The notes under the pieces were generated by a model. That model searched no databases, was not told where the DNA came from, and saw only the letters and a program-made list of their open reading frames with translations. Shown piece by piece: positions 17,442-26,686 of a DNA stretch of 63,964 nucleotides. Position 1 is the first letter of the stretch, and every line of letters starts with the position of its first letter. This stretch comes from DATATB01 sp036268995 (lineage in GTDB: Bacteria > Planctomycetota > Planctomycetia > Pirellulales > PNKZ01). The stretch is from contig DATATB010000150.1 of assembly GCA_036268995.1 (NCBI GenBank), positions 1 to 63,964 of the forward strand, read 5' to 3'. The position numbers were made by a program, and so were the translations under genes.

Positions 17442-17963
17442 ATGATCATGGCGGAAAAGGGCCTGTCTGCGACTACCACCCCTGCGGCCGGCGCATGCTT
17501 GCAAGGAGACACCCGCTTGAGTTCGCTGTTGGAAAGCTGCTATTTGGGATCGGTGTTGGGCGTTTCGGTGCCCGTCGATCATGAGGCCCGGCTGCAAGTG
17601 CGATCGCTGCTGGCGGGCGTGTATCCGCCGGGAGCGGCGACCGAACGGCGTCGCGAACAGCGGTACCCGTTTCCCAAGCTGTTCGTGCTTTCGCCGGCCG
17701 ATGCCGATGGCCAGCGGCGCGCGGGGGCCAGCATCACGGCGGCGGGCAAGCACCTATCCGAGACGGGCTTGAGCTTTTTTCATCCCGACCCGATTCCGTA
17801 TCGCTGGATGATCGCCTCGCTGCCCAAGATCGACGGTCATTGGATCGGTTTCCTGGTCGATCTGGACTGGTGCCGCTTTACGCGGCAAGGTTGGTACGAG
17901 AGCGGCGGACGGCTGGTACGGATGGCCACGCCCTACAGCGACATCGGCCGGTCGAAATCGTAA
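17442..17963 (+). CDS. PilZ-like domain protein
   Basis: A 173-residue protein. The central part reads ERRREQRYPFPKLFVLSPAD and later KHLSETGLSFFHPDPIPYR. The RRxxxR-type start and the later S-xx-G strand fit a PilZ-like fold, which binds cyclic di-GMP in many members. Here the second motif is SETGLSF rather than the canonical DxSxxG, so ligand binding is uncertain. The start was chosen for its AGGAG 5 nt upstream; GTG and ATG alternatives lie nearby. Confidence 0.6.
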   Translation: MIMAEKGLSATTTPAAGACLQGDTRLSSLLESCYLGSVLGVSVPVDHEARLQVRSLLAGVYPPGAATERRREQRYPFPKLFVLSPADADGQRRAGASITAAGKHLSETGLSFFHPDPIPYRWMIASLPKIDGHWIGFLVDLDWCRFTRQGWYESGGRLVRMATPYSDIGRSKS

Positions 17964-18021
17964 GCGCGCCGCGAGCGCGATGGTCCGTCGTTTGTTGCGA
18001 CTCGACTGAGCCCGCCGAAGT

Positions 18022-18056
18022 CAACTGGCCACTGGCAACGGACAACTGACAACGGG
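18022..18056. repeat. Heptamer repeat, single arm, TCAGTTG flavour
   Basis: A single arm of CAACTGAC/CAACGGAC-type units between the PilZ-like gene and the convergent CHAD gene. No complementary arm is seen within 100 nt. Confidence 0.7.
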
Positions 18057-18071
18057 CCATAGGAGCGGCTG

Positions 18072-19013
18072 CTAAGCTACGCGCTCGACAAACGGCTGCG
18101 TCAACGCGTCGTCGAACCGTCGCTGGAACTGCTTGGCCCGTTCGTCGGTCCACCACAGTCCGAACTCGTGGCGGCTGGCAGCCAGCGCCGTGCGCTCGTC
18201 GGCGAGCAATTGCTGGATCGGGGCAGTCAGCCGCGAATCGTCCCAGTGCGCCAGCCAGTCCTCGAAACGGTCGATGGCCGCGGCATGATCGATGGTCGCG
18301 CCGATTTTCTCCTGCACTTCTTCCATTTGTGGATAGAGTTCGTCGCGAAACTCGGGCCCAAAGGCGGCGTGGTTCAATTCCATCGCATAGCGCAACCGCT
18401 TGCCTAGAATGCGGAACTCGTGCAGCGCGCTGAGATCGCTCAAGTCGCCGGACGAGGCGATAAAGAAAGCGTCGGAGGCTTCTCGGATCCGATCGCGGGC
18501 AGCCTCGGCAAAGCTCGGTTCGTCGCCGTCATGACAAGCGCGGCGCCAGCGAACCCCCTGGACCAACTTCCGGATACGCCGCTGAAAATGCCTGGCCTTC
18601 AGCCGTTGCCAGAGTTCGGCAACCGGCTGACGGGCACGCTGCCGGCATTTGTCGATGTGCGCGAGTAAGTCCTGCCAATCGGCGCCGTCGTGCGACGCAT
18701 CTCCGCGCAAACGCGCGGCCAGCACGTCCAAGTCGCGCGCATCGCCCGCCGCCTTGCGGATCCGCTTGACCTGTTTGCGCATCCAGTCGCCGGCTTTTTG
18801 CGGCAAGACCTCGCCATAGCACGCCAGCGCAGCCCAAGCGCGCCGGGTCGATACCCGGAGCTGATGCACGGCCTCGGGTTCCAGCGCATCGGATTTCGCG
18901 GCCTCCGGCAGATGATGCGCCACTAATTCCAACCGGCTGCGCAGCGCGCGGCGCGCGGCCTTGGTCAGCCGTTCATGCGGCGCCGCTTCGATCCATTTGT
19001 GCTTGTGTACCAT
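18072..19013 (-). CDS. CHAD-domain protein
   Basis: A 313-residue, all-helical, strongly basic and His-rich protein. The CHAD signature is clear: AVHQLRVSTRRAWAALACYG near residue 50 and LHEFRILGKRLRYAMELNHA near residue 205, which supply the conserved His/Arg/Lys residues for polyphosphate binding. KRIRKAAGDARDLDVLAARL lies between them. CHAD proteins bind polyphosphate granules; there is no CYTH domain here. The frame is open upstream, but MVHKHKWIE is the sensible start. Confidence 0.9.
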   Translation of the reverse strand: MVHKHKWIEAAPHERLTKAARRALRSRLELVAHHLPEAAKSDALEPEAVHQLRVSTRRAWAALACYGEVLPQKAGDWMRKQVKRIRKAAGDARDLDVLAARLRGDASHDGADWQDLLAHIDKCRQRARQPVAELWQRLKARHFQRRIRKLVQGVRWRRACHDGDEPSFAEAARDRIREASDAFFIASSGDLSDLSALHEFRILGKRLRYAMELNHAAFGPEFRDELYPQMEEVQEKIGATIDHAAAIDRFEDWLAHWDDSRLTAPIQQLLADERTALAASRHEFGLWWTDERAKQFQRRFDDALTQPFVERVA

Positions 19014-19230
19014 GGGCCTGCACCTGCCTGGCAGTGGAAGCGCCGACGTGCAATCGCGGCGAAGAAGGCACTCATTGTTCCAAGCGCGCAGGCAGTCGGC
19101 AAGCAAGATCCAACAAAGAAGATCGCTTCGTGCTAACACGGAGCTAACGCGATGCTAACAATCCCACGAATGCTTCGAGCAGATTTGCGACAGCCTCGTA
19201 AGCGGACAACCTTCTCGGCAATCCCGCGCA

Positions 19231-20451
19231 CTACTCGGCAGGCCCGATTTGCTCGGCCAGAAGTTTGCGAAGCTCCGGGCCGCGGGCATGCGTGCTCAGC
19301 ACGCGGCCTTCGCGATCGACCAGAATGAGCGTGGGCAGCCCGGTAATGCCGTAGTATTGGGCCAGCGGGTGGCCGCCGGCGGCGCCGCTTTTTGGCGCGT
19401 CGTGCAAAACCGGCCACGGAATCGGCCGCTCTTGCAAAAAGGCCAGCAATTCTTCGCGCGAATCATCCAGGTTTACGCCGACGATTTCCAAGCCTCGCTT
19501 GTGGTATTGGCTATAGACCTGCTTAAGGTTTTCCAATTCGGCTACGCATGGCCCGCACCAGGTGGCCCAAAAGTCGACCAGCACGACGCGGCCGCGATAG
19601 GAATGAAGATCAAAGTGCTGACCGTCGACCAGGCTGCCGGCGATCTCCAGCGGTTGGCCGACAAGTGTCAGCAATCGAGCGCTGCCTTCCAACTCCTCGG
19701 CCGCCTGGTTGCCCCACGCCGCGCCGGCACGCCGAAAATAGGCGGCAAATGTGCGATAGGCCTCGGCCGCGAGCTGCGGCTGATCGGTTTGCTCCAAGAG
19801 CGTGCCCATCAACATGGCCAGGCGCCCGTCGGATTCCGCCGGCTGACTGGCAGCCAGCAACCGCTGCGTTTGTGACCACAATTTCCGGGCTTCTTCGGCA
19901 GACTGCGGCTCTTCGGGCTCCCGGATGGCTGCCAGCAGACGCAAGTCGAGCAGGTAGCGCTCGACTTCGGGCAGTTTTCCATAGCGATGTTTCGGCATTT
20001 CGTCGAAAAAATGGCGCGTCTCGCCGGCCGCCTGCTTGTCGCCCAACCGCTCGAGCATCCCCAGCGCGTTGAACTTGGCCTTCACAGCCTCGACAGCCTG
20101 CTGGGGCGAAAGTTCGCAAGCCAGTAGCCGATCGGCAGCCGACACGATGCCCCAATAGCGCAACGACTCGAACTGATCTTCTTCCTCGCCCGTGGCATCG
20201 GCCGGTGGATTGGACTCGCGCAGCCGCTCGATCGATTTCAACAGCTTCTCGGGACTGTCTTTAGGCAACCGCTTGGCCCGCGCGGCTGCCTGGCTGCTGG
20301 CCGCCGGGTCGCCCTCGTGCGAAACGGCCGCCGGCTGCCGGCCCGGTATGGCCAGCACCAGTGCCAAGCCAATGGCCACTGCCAGGCAGAAGTACATCAC
20401 CATCGGCAGACGGTCGCGCCGCCGGCTGGGTTCAATCGCTTTAGACTTCAT
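19231..20451 (-). CDS. Membrane-anchored TlpA-like thioredoxin
   Basis: A 406-residue protein. A basic N-terminus leads into one membrane segment (MVMYFCLAVAIGLALVLAIP), then about 220 helical residues with TPR-like character. A C-terminal TlpA/ResA-type thioredoxin domain carries the active site FWATWCGPCVAELENLKQVY, with the cis-Pro in ITGLPTLILVDREG. It faces the periplasm and probably reduces disulfides, for example during cytochrome c maturation; the partner is unknown. This large helical N-terminal region plus TlpA is common in planctomycetes. The start is MKSKAIEP; an upstream TTG is less likely. Confidence 0.88.
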   Translation of the reverse strand: MKSKAIEPSRRRDRLPMVMYFCLAVAIGLALVLAIPGRQPAAVSHEGDPAASSQAAARAKRLPKDSPEKLLKSIERLRESNPPADATGEEEDQFESLRYWGIVSAADRLLACELSPQQAVEAVKAKFNALGMLERLGDKQAAGETRHFFDEMPKHRYGKLPEVERYLLDLRLLAAIREPEEPQSAEEARKLWSQTQRLLAASQPAESDGRLAMLMGTLLEQTDQPQLAAEAYRTFAAYFRRAGAAWGNQAAEELEGSARLLTLVGQPLEIAGSLVDGQHFDLHSYRGRVVLVDFWATWCGPCVAELENLKQVYSQYHKRGLEIVGVNLDDSREELLAFLQERPIPWPVLHDAPKSGAAGGHPLAQYYGITGLPTLILVDREGRVLSTHARGPELRKLLAEQIGPAE

Positions 20452-20651
20452 TGAAACGGAGTGAAGCAGTGTGTGAAAGTCGTGAATGCCCAACCTCCAT
20501 TGTACGCAGGCTCCGGCTACCCGTCGCGGTTACGGGACACAGGCGTTCGCCTACTACTTGGCACGACTTACTTTGCGCGATTGCGGGTGGTGCGGGGGGC
20601 GAGTAAGCTGGTGGTTTCCCGCCTGTTCTCCTTTCCCCATAAGCAGTTCGC

Positions 20652-22202
20652 ATGGCCATTGCCGAAAGCGTCGCCTGGATTCATCTGCACCCCAGCGACA
20701 ATGTGTGCGTCGCAACCCGGCACTTGGAGGCGGGGCTGGAGATCTCGGTCGGCCGGCAGCATGCCAAGCTTGCTGGCCCGGTGAAGATGGGCCACAAGAT
20801 CGCGCTGACCCCGATCGCCAAAGGCAGCCGCGTGGTGCGTTATGGCCAGACCATCGGCTTTGCCACCTGCGACATCGATCCGGGCGATTGGGTCCACACG
20901 CACAACATGACGGCCGGCACGCTCTCGCAGGATTACGAGTATGCGACCGAAGTTCCCCCGTCGCTGGCGCCGATCGAAGGCCGCACCTTCCAGGGTTATC
21001 GCCGCGCCAACGGCAAAGCGGCCACGCGCAACTACATCGCCATTATCTCGACGGTCAACTGCTCGGCCACGGTCAGCCGCTATATTGCCCAGCGGTTCGA
21101 TCAGTCGATCCTGAAACAGTACCCGCAGATCGACGGCGTGCTGGCATTGACGCACAAGGGCGGTTGCGCGATGGAGTTCGGCGGCGACGACCACCGCCAA
21201 CTCGCGCGCACGCTGGCCGGGTTTGCCAGGCATCCCAACGTCGGCGCGTACCTGCTCATCGGCTTGGGCTGCGAGACCGCTTCGATTCCCTACCTGGTCG
21301 ACCACGAAGGGTTGGTGCAGATCGGCGGCAACGGCCGCGATGCGCGGCGGCCGCCCGTCTTGTCGATGCAGGATTGCGGCGGCACGACCAAAACCATCGA
21401 AGCCGGCTTGCGCAAAGTGGCCGAGCTGCTGCCGGCCGCCAACGACGTGCGCCGCGAGTCGATCCCGGCCAGCGAGCTGCTGCTGGGCTTGAACTGCGGC
21501 GGCTCGGACGGCAACTCGGGCGTCACGGCCAATCCCGCCTTGGGCGCTGCCAGCGACATGCTCGTGGCCGCCGGAGGCACGACCATCCTGACCGAAACTC
21601 CCGAAATCTATGGCGCCGAGCATCTGCTCACGCGCCGCGCCCGCTCGCGGGCGGTCGGCGAGAAGCTGGCCGAGCGGATTCGCTGGTGGCAGCACTACGC
21701 AGGCATGTTCGGCGTGAAGATGGATAACAATCCCTCGGTCGGCAACAAAGAGGGCGGACTGACCACGATCTACGAAAAGTCGCTCGGCGCCGTGGCCAAG
21801 GCAGGCACCACGGCCCTCAACGGCGTGTATCTCTACGGCGAACCGATCAACGAGCACGGTTTCGTGTTCATGGATTCACCTGGCTTCGATCCCACGAGCG
21901 TCACCGGCCTGGTGGCCAGCGGGGCCAACGTCGTGGCCTTTACCACGGGCCGCGGCAGTTGCTTCGGCTGCAAGCCGGTGCCTTCGATCAAGATCGCGAC
22001 GAACACTCCCATGTACGAGCGGATGATCGACGACATGGACGTCGACGCCGGGGTGATCCTCAACGGCACGAGCGTGGCCGACGTCGGCCGGCAGATTTTT
22101 GAGCTCGTGCTGGAAGTCGCCAGCGGCCGCAAGACAAAAAGCGAGTTGCACGGCATGGGCGACGAGGAGTTTTCGCCCTGGAGCATCGGCCCGGTGCTGT
22201 GA
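20652..22202 (+). CDS. UxaA-family hydro-lyase (altronate/galactarate dehydratase type)
   Basis: A 516-residue protein with both parts of the family. The N-terminal SAF domain (residues 1-100) carries HLHPSDNVCVATRHLEAG and GFATCDIDPGDWVHTHNM. The C-terminal dehydratase domain begins GYRRANGKAATRNYIAI and contains STVNCSATVSR, LTHKGGCAMEFGG, IGLGCET, GLNCGGSDGNSGVTANPALG and TTGRGSCFGCKPVPSIKIATN. These Cys-rich loops bind iron. The enzyme dehydrates a sugar acid such as altronate or galactarate; which one is not decided by sequence, and no uronate genes are adjacent. It is followed by the sigma-54 activator. Confidence 0.9.
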   Translation: MAIAESVAWIHLHPSDNVCVATRHLEAGLEISVGRQHAKLAGPVKMGHKIALTPIAKGSRVVRYGQTIGFATCDIDPGDWVHTHNMTAGTLSQDYEYATEVPPSLAPIEGRTFQGYRRANGKAATRNYIAIISTVNCSATVSRYIAQRFDQSILKQYPQIDGVLALTHKGGCAMEFGGDDHRQLARTLAGFARHPNVGAYLLIGLGCETASIPYLVDHEGLVQIGGNGRDARRPPVLSMQDCGGTTKTIEAGLRKVAELLPAANDVRRESIPASELLLGLNCGGSDGNSGVTANPALGAASDMLVAAGGTTILTETPEIYGAEHLLTRRARSRAVGEKLAERIRWWQHYAGMFGVKMDNNPSVGNKEGGLTTIYEKSLGAVAKAGTTALNGVYLYGEPINEHGFVFMDSPGFDPTSVTGLVASGANVVAFTTGRGSCFGCKPVPSIKIATNTPMYERMIDDMDVDAGVILNGTSVADVGRQIFELVLEVASGRKTKSELHGMGDEEFSPWSIGPVL

Positions 22203-22277
22203 AGCCCGACGTGCGGCTGTGGCCAGCATGCGCTGCGCTGCAATGTATCTCGGCCACTGTCGCGGAACACGCTCATC

Positions 22278-24182
22278 GTGACTCAATCGCCGAATCTGGA
22301 ATCGACCGACATCACCGACGACATCGCCGCGCTGCGCGTGCTGCTCGAAGGAACTTCCCATCGTACCGGCGAAGAATTTCTTCAATCTCTCGTGCGGAAT
22401 CTGGCCACTGCGATCGGGACGAAGTACGCCTTCGTCGCCGAGTTTGCCGAGGTGAACACACGTGTGCGCACGCTGGCCTTTTGGCATGGAGATCGCATCG
22501 GAGCCAATATTGAATTTGACCTTGCTGGAACTCCCTGCGAGGTAGTTCTCAACGGCAAATTATGCCACTATCCGCATGCCGTGCGGACGTCGTTCCCCGA
22601 TGACCCGATTGCCATCAACCTGGCACTCGAAGGTTATTTGGGCGTACCGCTCTTAGACGCACAGGGTGCGACGCTCGGTCATTTAGCGGTTTTCGACGAC
22701 CGTCCGATGCCTGTCGAGGCGAAGCAGCTTTACACGTTCCGCATCTTTGCAGCGCGCGCAGCAGCGGAGCTGGCGCGGCTGCGCGCCGAAAAGCTGCTGC
22801 GCGCGAGCGAACAGCGCTTTCGCGATTTGTACCAAGAGGCGCCGGTTGCCTACGTCATCGAAGATGCCGACTCGCGGCTGGTAAGTGCCAATCGCTGCGC
22901 CATGAAAATTCTCGGCCTGACGCCGGACGAGGTTCCTGCAACGCGAATTCAATCGCTGATTCCTGATTCGCCGAACGCTCAGCGGAGGCTGAAAGAAGCT
23001 CTGGCTTCCGTCGGACATCCCTTGGAGGCGGAGGGCACCATTCTTGAGATGCGACGCCACGATGACGGCCGGCCGATTTGGGTGCAATGGTGGTCGAGGC
23101 CCGAGCCGGCCAGCGATCGCCGACGAACGATTTTCATCGATATTACCGATCGTGTGTTGGCCCAGCAAAAGCATAGCCGCTTGGAGCAGCAGAACGCGTA
23201 CCTCCTCGAAGAGATCAAATCGGAACATAACTTCGAAGAAATTATCGGCCGCAGTCCTCCGCTGCTTCGGGTCTTGGACAACGTCCGGCTCGTCGCACCC
23301 ACCGAGGCATCGGTCCTGATCACTGGCGAAACCGGCTCTGGCAAGGAACTCATCGCCCGGGCGATCCATTCGGCCAGCCTACGCCGTGACGAGCCGCTCA
23401 TCAAAGTCAACTGTGCCGCCCTGCCCGCCGGGCTCGTGGAAAGCGAGCTCTTTGGCCATGAAAAAGGCGCCTTCACCGGTGCGCTTCAAAAACGCCTGGG
23501 ACGATTCGAACTGGCCGACCGAGGGACGATCTTCTTGGACGAAATCGGCGACCTTCCGCTCGACGCGCAAGTCAAGTTGCTGCGCGTTCTGCAAGAGCGC
23601 GAGTTCGAGCGAGTCGGCGGCGTGCGGGCGATTACCGTCGATGTGCGAATCATCGCCGCTACGAATCGTGACTTGCACAACGCGGTGCGCGACAAGACGT
23701 TTCGCGAGGATTTATATTATCGGCTCAACGTCTTTCCCATCGCGCTGCCGGCGCTGCGCGAACGGAGCGAAGATATTCCGCTTCTGGCGCAGTTCTTGGT
23801 CGAAAAACTTGCGCCACGGATCGGCAAGCGAATCGATGGGATCCATCCCGAGTCGCTTGAGCTGTTGCAGGCATATTCATGGCCCGGCAACGTGCGCGAG
23901 TTGGAAAACGTGCTCGAGCGTGCCGTGATTCTCAGTCCAGATCCCGTGTTGGAAATCGATCCCCTGCTGTTGGCCGAAGACCCGTCGCCCGCGCCCGTCG
24001 CGGCCACTCCAGGTGCGGATGATGCATCGCCGAAGCTTGAAGATGTCGAGCGCAAATACATCCGGGCTGTGCTGGAGCAGACCGGAGGCATCATTGAAGG
24101 TACGCAGGGTGCGGCGGCAATCCTGGGGCTCAATCCGAGCACGCTGAGAAGCCGCCTCAAGAAGCTCGGGATTTCGCGGTAG
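22278..24182 (+). CDS. Sigma-54-dependent activator, GAF-PAS-AAA+-Fis
   Basis: A 634-residue enhancer-binding protein with a GTG start. A GAF domain spans about residues 25-160 and a PAS domain about 175-290 (DLYQEAPVAYVIEDADSRLV). The AAA+ domain has Walker A GETGSGKE (350-357), the sigma-54 contact loop GAFTGA (397-402), Walker B GTIFLDEIGD (416-425) and ATNRDL. A Fis-type helix-turn-helix ends the protein (GAAAILGLNPSTLRSRLKKL). The architecture is close to FhlA-like sensors; the ligand is unknown. There is no receiver domain, so it senses its signal directly. It precedes STAS and Crp/Fnr genes and the P460 group. Confidence 0.95.
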   Translation: MTQSPNLESTDITDDIAALRVLLEGTSHRTGEEFLQSLVRNLATAIGTKYAFVAEFAEVNTRVRTLAFWHGDRIGANIEFDLAGTPCEVVLNGKLCHYPHAVRTSFPDDPIAINLALEGYLGVPLLDAQGATLGHLAVFDDRPMPVEAKQLYTFRIFAARAAAELARLRAEKLLRASEQRFRDLYQEAPVAYVIEDADSRLVSANRCAMKILGLTPDEVPATRIQSLIPDSPNAQRRLKEALASVGHPLEAEGTILEMRRHDDGRPIWVQWWSRPEPASDRRRTIFIDITDRVLAQQKHSRLEQQNAYLLEEIKSEHNFEEIIGRSPPLLRVLDNVRLVAPTEASVLITGETGSGKELIARAIHSASLRRDEPLIKVNCAALPAGLVESELFGHEKGAFTGALQKRLGRFELADRGTIFLDEIGDLPLDAQVKLLRVLQEREFERVGGVRAITVDVRIIAATNRDLHNAVRDKTFREDLYYRLNVFPIALPALRERSEDIPLLAQFLVEKLAPRIGKRIDGIHPESLELLQAYSWPGNVRELENVLERAVILSPDPVLEIDPLLLAEDPSPAPVAATPGADDASPKLEDVERKYIRAVLEQTGGIIEGTQGAAAILGLNPSTLRSRLKKLGISR

Positions 24183-24380
24183 CCGCGATCGATCGCGGGC
24201 GGCCACGAAATATCACGGCGCGCCAGTCGTCAGTGCTCCGCTCCTGGATAGCGCGTGAAGTGCGTCCTTGGATCGCAAAACGGATCACGATCGCGACTTA
24301 CGGATTGTCGCGGTGACGTTCGCCGCTCTTGGCATTGCATTCGCTTTTAGGTGAGCGAACCGCCCGAGTGAAGCGACCCC

Positions 24381-24650
24381 ATGCTACGCATTACGTTTGT
24401 CGACGATCCGCAAGCCGGCCCGACGATCAAGCTGGAGGGGAAGCTTCTGGGGCCGTGGATCGAAGAAGTCGCCCGAGCCGTCACTATAAACTCGGCCGCG
24501 TCGCGGCGCATATGTCTCGACCTGTCGCAGGTGACGCATGCCGACGCGGCCGGCGTCGCGTTGTTGCGATCGCTCGTCGCGGGCGGCGTGAACGCGGTAC
24601 GCTGCTCGGGATATATCGCTCGTTTGATCGAGGATGGACCGCAAACTTGA
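24381..24650 (+). CDS. STAS-domain protein
   Basis: An 89-residue protein with STAS features: LEGKLLGPWIEEVARAV, then CLDLSQVTHADAAGVALLRSL, where the usual D-xx-S/T-xx-D-xx-G segment lies, and a C-terminal ARLIEDG. The typical phosphorylated Ser is here Ala (HADAAGVAL), so switching by phosphorylation is doubtful. It sits 28 nt before the Crp/Fnr gene and is probably in one operon with it. Confidence 0.75.
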   Translation: MLRITFVDDPQAGPTIKLEGKLLGPWIEEVARAVTINSAASRRICLDLSQVTHADAAGVALLRSLVAGGVNAVRCSGYIARLIEDGPQT

Positions 24651-24678
24651 AGACACTTCACGGTGAGATGGGATCGAC

Positions 24679-25356
24679 GTGATTTTGAACAAGCATTGGG
24701 CGGAGCGATTCGGCGCGCAGTGCGCAAAACTGCGCTCAGCACGGAAACGGTCTTTGGCCGACGGTGAGTCGGTTTACCTGGCGGTTCCGCCAGGACGATC
24801 CTATCTTGTGACCACCGGCTATATCAAGCTGTTCGATGCGGGCGCAAACGATCACCGGATTGTGCGTTTGCTCGTGGGGCGGGGCGGGTTATTCGGCGAC
24901 CGTCCCTTTCGCGAGAGCGCCTTTCAAGGTTTTCTTTCGCCGCAGGCGGAGCACGCCGTTGCGCATGGGCGCGTCGAATTGCTCCAGCTCGATCGCAAAG
25001 AACTTGAAGCCGCAGTTCGAACCCAAACCGAGCTGTCGGTTTTGATGGCCGAGGCGATGAGCGCTCGGGCAGAGTTTCTCGAGCGTCGCCTTTTATGGCA
25101 GTTCACAAGCCCGGTTCGCGCGCGAATGGCGGCGACTTTGCGCGATCTGGTATGTTTTGATGGCAACCGCTGCGAGCACGGCTACACGATCGACGTGCGG
25201 CTGACGCACCAGGATCTCGCGGAGCTAGTAGGTGCCGCCCGTCCGGTGGTCAGCGCCGAACTATCGCGCATGCGCGAAGAGGGCCTGATTCGGTACGACC
25301 GCAGTTATCTTTGCGTCGACGACCTGGTGCGTCTCGATCGCATCGCGCTGGGATGA
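24679..25356 (+). CDS. Crp/Fnr-family transcriptional regulator
   Basis: A 225-residue protein with a GTG start. It has a cyclic-nucleotide-binding-like beta barrel (LADGESVYLAVPPGRSYLVTTGYIKLF, VGRGGLFGDRPF), a long dimer helix (SVLMAEAMSARAEFLERRLLWQF) and a winged helix with LTHQDLAELVGAARPVVSAE and LSRMREEGLI. No Cys cluster for an Fe-S centre is visible, so it is not a classical FNR oxygen sensor; heme or ligand sensing, as in DNR/CooA types, is possible. It may act at the TGTCA palindrome before the P460 genes. Confidence 0.9.
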   Translation: MILNKHWAERFGAQCAKLRSARKRSLADGESVYLAVPPGRSYLVTTGYIKLFDAGANDHRIVRLLVGRGGLFGDRPFRESAFQGFLSPQAEHAVAHGRVELLQLDRKELEAAVRTQTELSVLMAEAMSARAEFLERRLLWQFTSPVRARMAATLRDLVCFDGNRCEHGYTIDVRLTHQDLAELVGAARPVVSAELSRMREEGLIRYDRSYLCVDDLVRLDRIALG

Positions 25357-25365
25357 GCCCAGTCA

Positions 25366-25382
25366 GTGTGCCCGGCGCACAC
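25366..25382. terminator. Short perfect hairpin after the Crp/Fnr gene
   Basis: GTGTGC and GCACAC arms (25366-25371 and 25377-25382) with a 5-nt loop, 10 nt past the stop codon. There is no T run, so it is a possible Rho-type or stabilising hairpin only. Confidence 0.45.
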
Positions 25383-25573
25383 GCCCACCCGGCAAATGGT
25401 AGTGCAAGCACTTCGGCGGTGCCAAGCATCGGCGTCCGTAACGCTAGCAATGGCTGTAGAATTGATAGAACTCAAAATAATGGCACTCGAACGGCCGACA
25501 CTCCTAGCGTTTGAAAAGCGCCCAGCCGATATAAGCCGCAGTCTTTTCCAGCAGCTCCGTCTCCAGGCTGGCT

Positions 25574-26443
25574 ATGCGCGCTGCTTGCATCCTGCTGGTT
25601 TTCGCCGTCGCTTGCACCGCGGGCTGCACGGCGGGGCGCCTGCGCCAACGGACTATTAACCAATGTAGTACGTTGCCTGAATTGGAGTATCAGCAGGTAC
25701 TTGGCAACCTGGCAATGTTTGTCCGAAACCCATCAGCCTTGCCGTGGCATGTGAATTTGCGCGAGGGGACAACGCAAATCACCGATTCGGGAACCGCTGG
25801 CGCGCTGGTCGATTTGGGACCGCCCGCGGTGACACAGCCGCAAATCTTTGGTTCGAGGACGGCAGTGGCGCAGTGGGGCATGTCGCCGGTCATTGACCCC
25901 ACCGAGTTGCAATTGCTTCGCATCGCGTACCGGCGTGCATTGGGGTTTCAGGAGATGCCGCCGCCCGACTTGCTCGACGAGCTGGCGCACGAGTTGAAAG
26001 ACCAAATGGCGTCAAACTCTGATCTCCGAAACGAATCCGAGTTGTTTTTCCAATTCGAAGGGAATAAAGCGGCGAACCTGGCGGAATTAGATTCCCGTAT
26101 CATCACGACCAACGACGCCGAGTTCTGCAACGATTTGCAAAAGCCCGATCGTAGGGTCTCGCCGCTGGCCAGAAACGTATGCCGAAAGCTCGAAATGGTC
26201 GAAGGCGACCTGGCCCGCATTCAGCCCGGGTGGTTCCACACCGGTTGCAAGCACGACGTTCCTAAATCGGCCTGCTACGTCGGGCATAACGGCGATTGCT
26301 ATGTGTGGGTCGGATGCGACGGGCGCGAGGCCCTGACCGACTTCACGCTCACGGTGATGAAGCTCTCAACGCTCATCAAGGAGACTCAGACGCTGATCAG
26401 CCCTGGGTCTGTGAAATTCTCGCCCGGCGATCGCGGCGGTTGA
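25574..26443 (+). CDS. Putative lipoprotein, unknown function
   Basis: A 289-residue protein with a lipobox-like signal: MRAACILLVFAVACTAGCTAGRL, in which TAGC is the likely processing site. The mature part has several Cys residues (ATINQC-type, NDLQ, HTGCKHDVPKSACYVG, GDCYVWVGCDG) that may form disulfides. No known domain is recognised. A protein of this make-up is plausible as an outer-membrane or periplasmic lipoprotein. It lies between the regulator genes and the P460 group, on the same strand. Confidence 0.65.
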   Translation: MRAACILLVFAVACTAGCTAGRLRQRTINQCSTLPELEYQQVLGNLAMFVRNPSALPWHVNLREGTTQITDSGTAGALVDLGPPAVTQPQIFGSRTAVAQWGMSPVIDPTELQLLRIAYRRALGFQEMPPPDLLDELAHELKDQMASNSDLRNESELFFQFEGNKAANLAELDSRIITTNDAEFCNDLQKPDRRVSPLARNVCRKLEMVEGDLARIQPGWFHTGCKHDVPKSACYVGHNGDCYVWVGCDGREALTDFTLTVMKLSTLIKETQTLISPGSVKFSPGDRGG

Positions 26444-26580
26444 GGTCTGGGCCCCCTTGAGGGCCAACGACCATCTGAGGACCGCTTGCCGCCTCGAAGC
26501 GTCTCGGCAACGAGAGCGGCTTTCAATCGGCCTTGCCGCCCGGGCGCGGAATCTTGCCTCCGTCCTTATTCCTCGAGCAT

Positions 26581-26596
26581 TGTCATCTGCGTGACA
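26581..26596. promoter_or_regulatory. CRP/FNR-like palindrome upstream of the P460 genes
   Basis: The perfect 5-nt palindrome TGTCA-TCTGCG-TGACA has the half-site spacing (N6) of CRP-superfamily operators. Its centre lies about 98 nt upstream of the first P460 start. The Crp/Fnr gene 1.2 kb upstream is the obvious candidate regulator. This is an inference from pattern only. Confidence 0.5.
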
Positions 26597-26686
26597 GACG
26601 CAGCGCAAGTTGGCGCTTTATGATGTGTCGAGGCGGGCAGCGTTTTTTGGCGATCAGACGGCATGCAGGAAAGGCAAGGTGATATC

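Noticed and set aside
20555..20580. A TGGCACG...TTGC pair before the UxaA-family gene, resembling a sigma-54 promoter
   Set aside because: The GG and GC elements are 13 nt apart instead of 10, so it cannot be a normal sigma-54 promoter.
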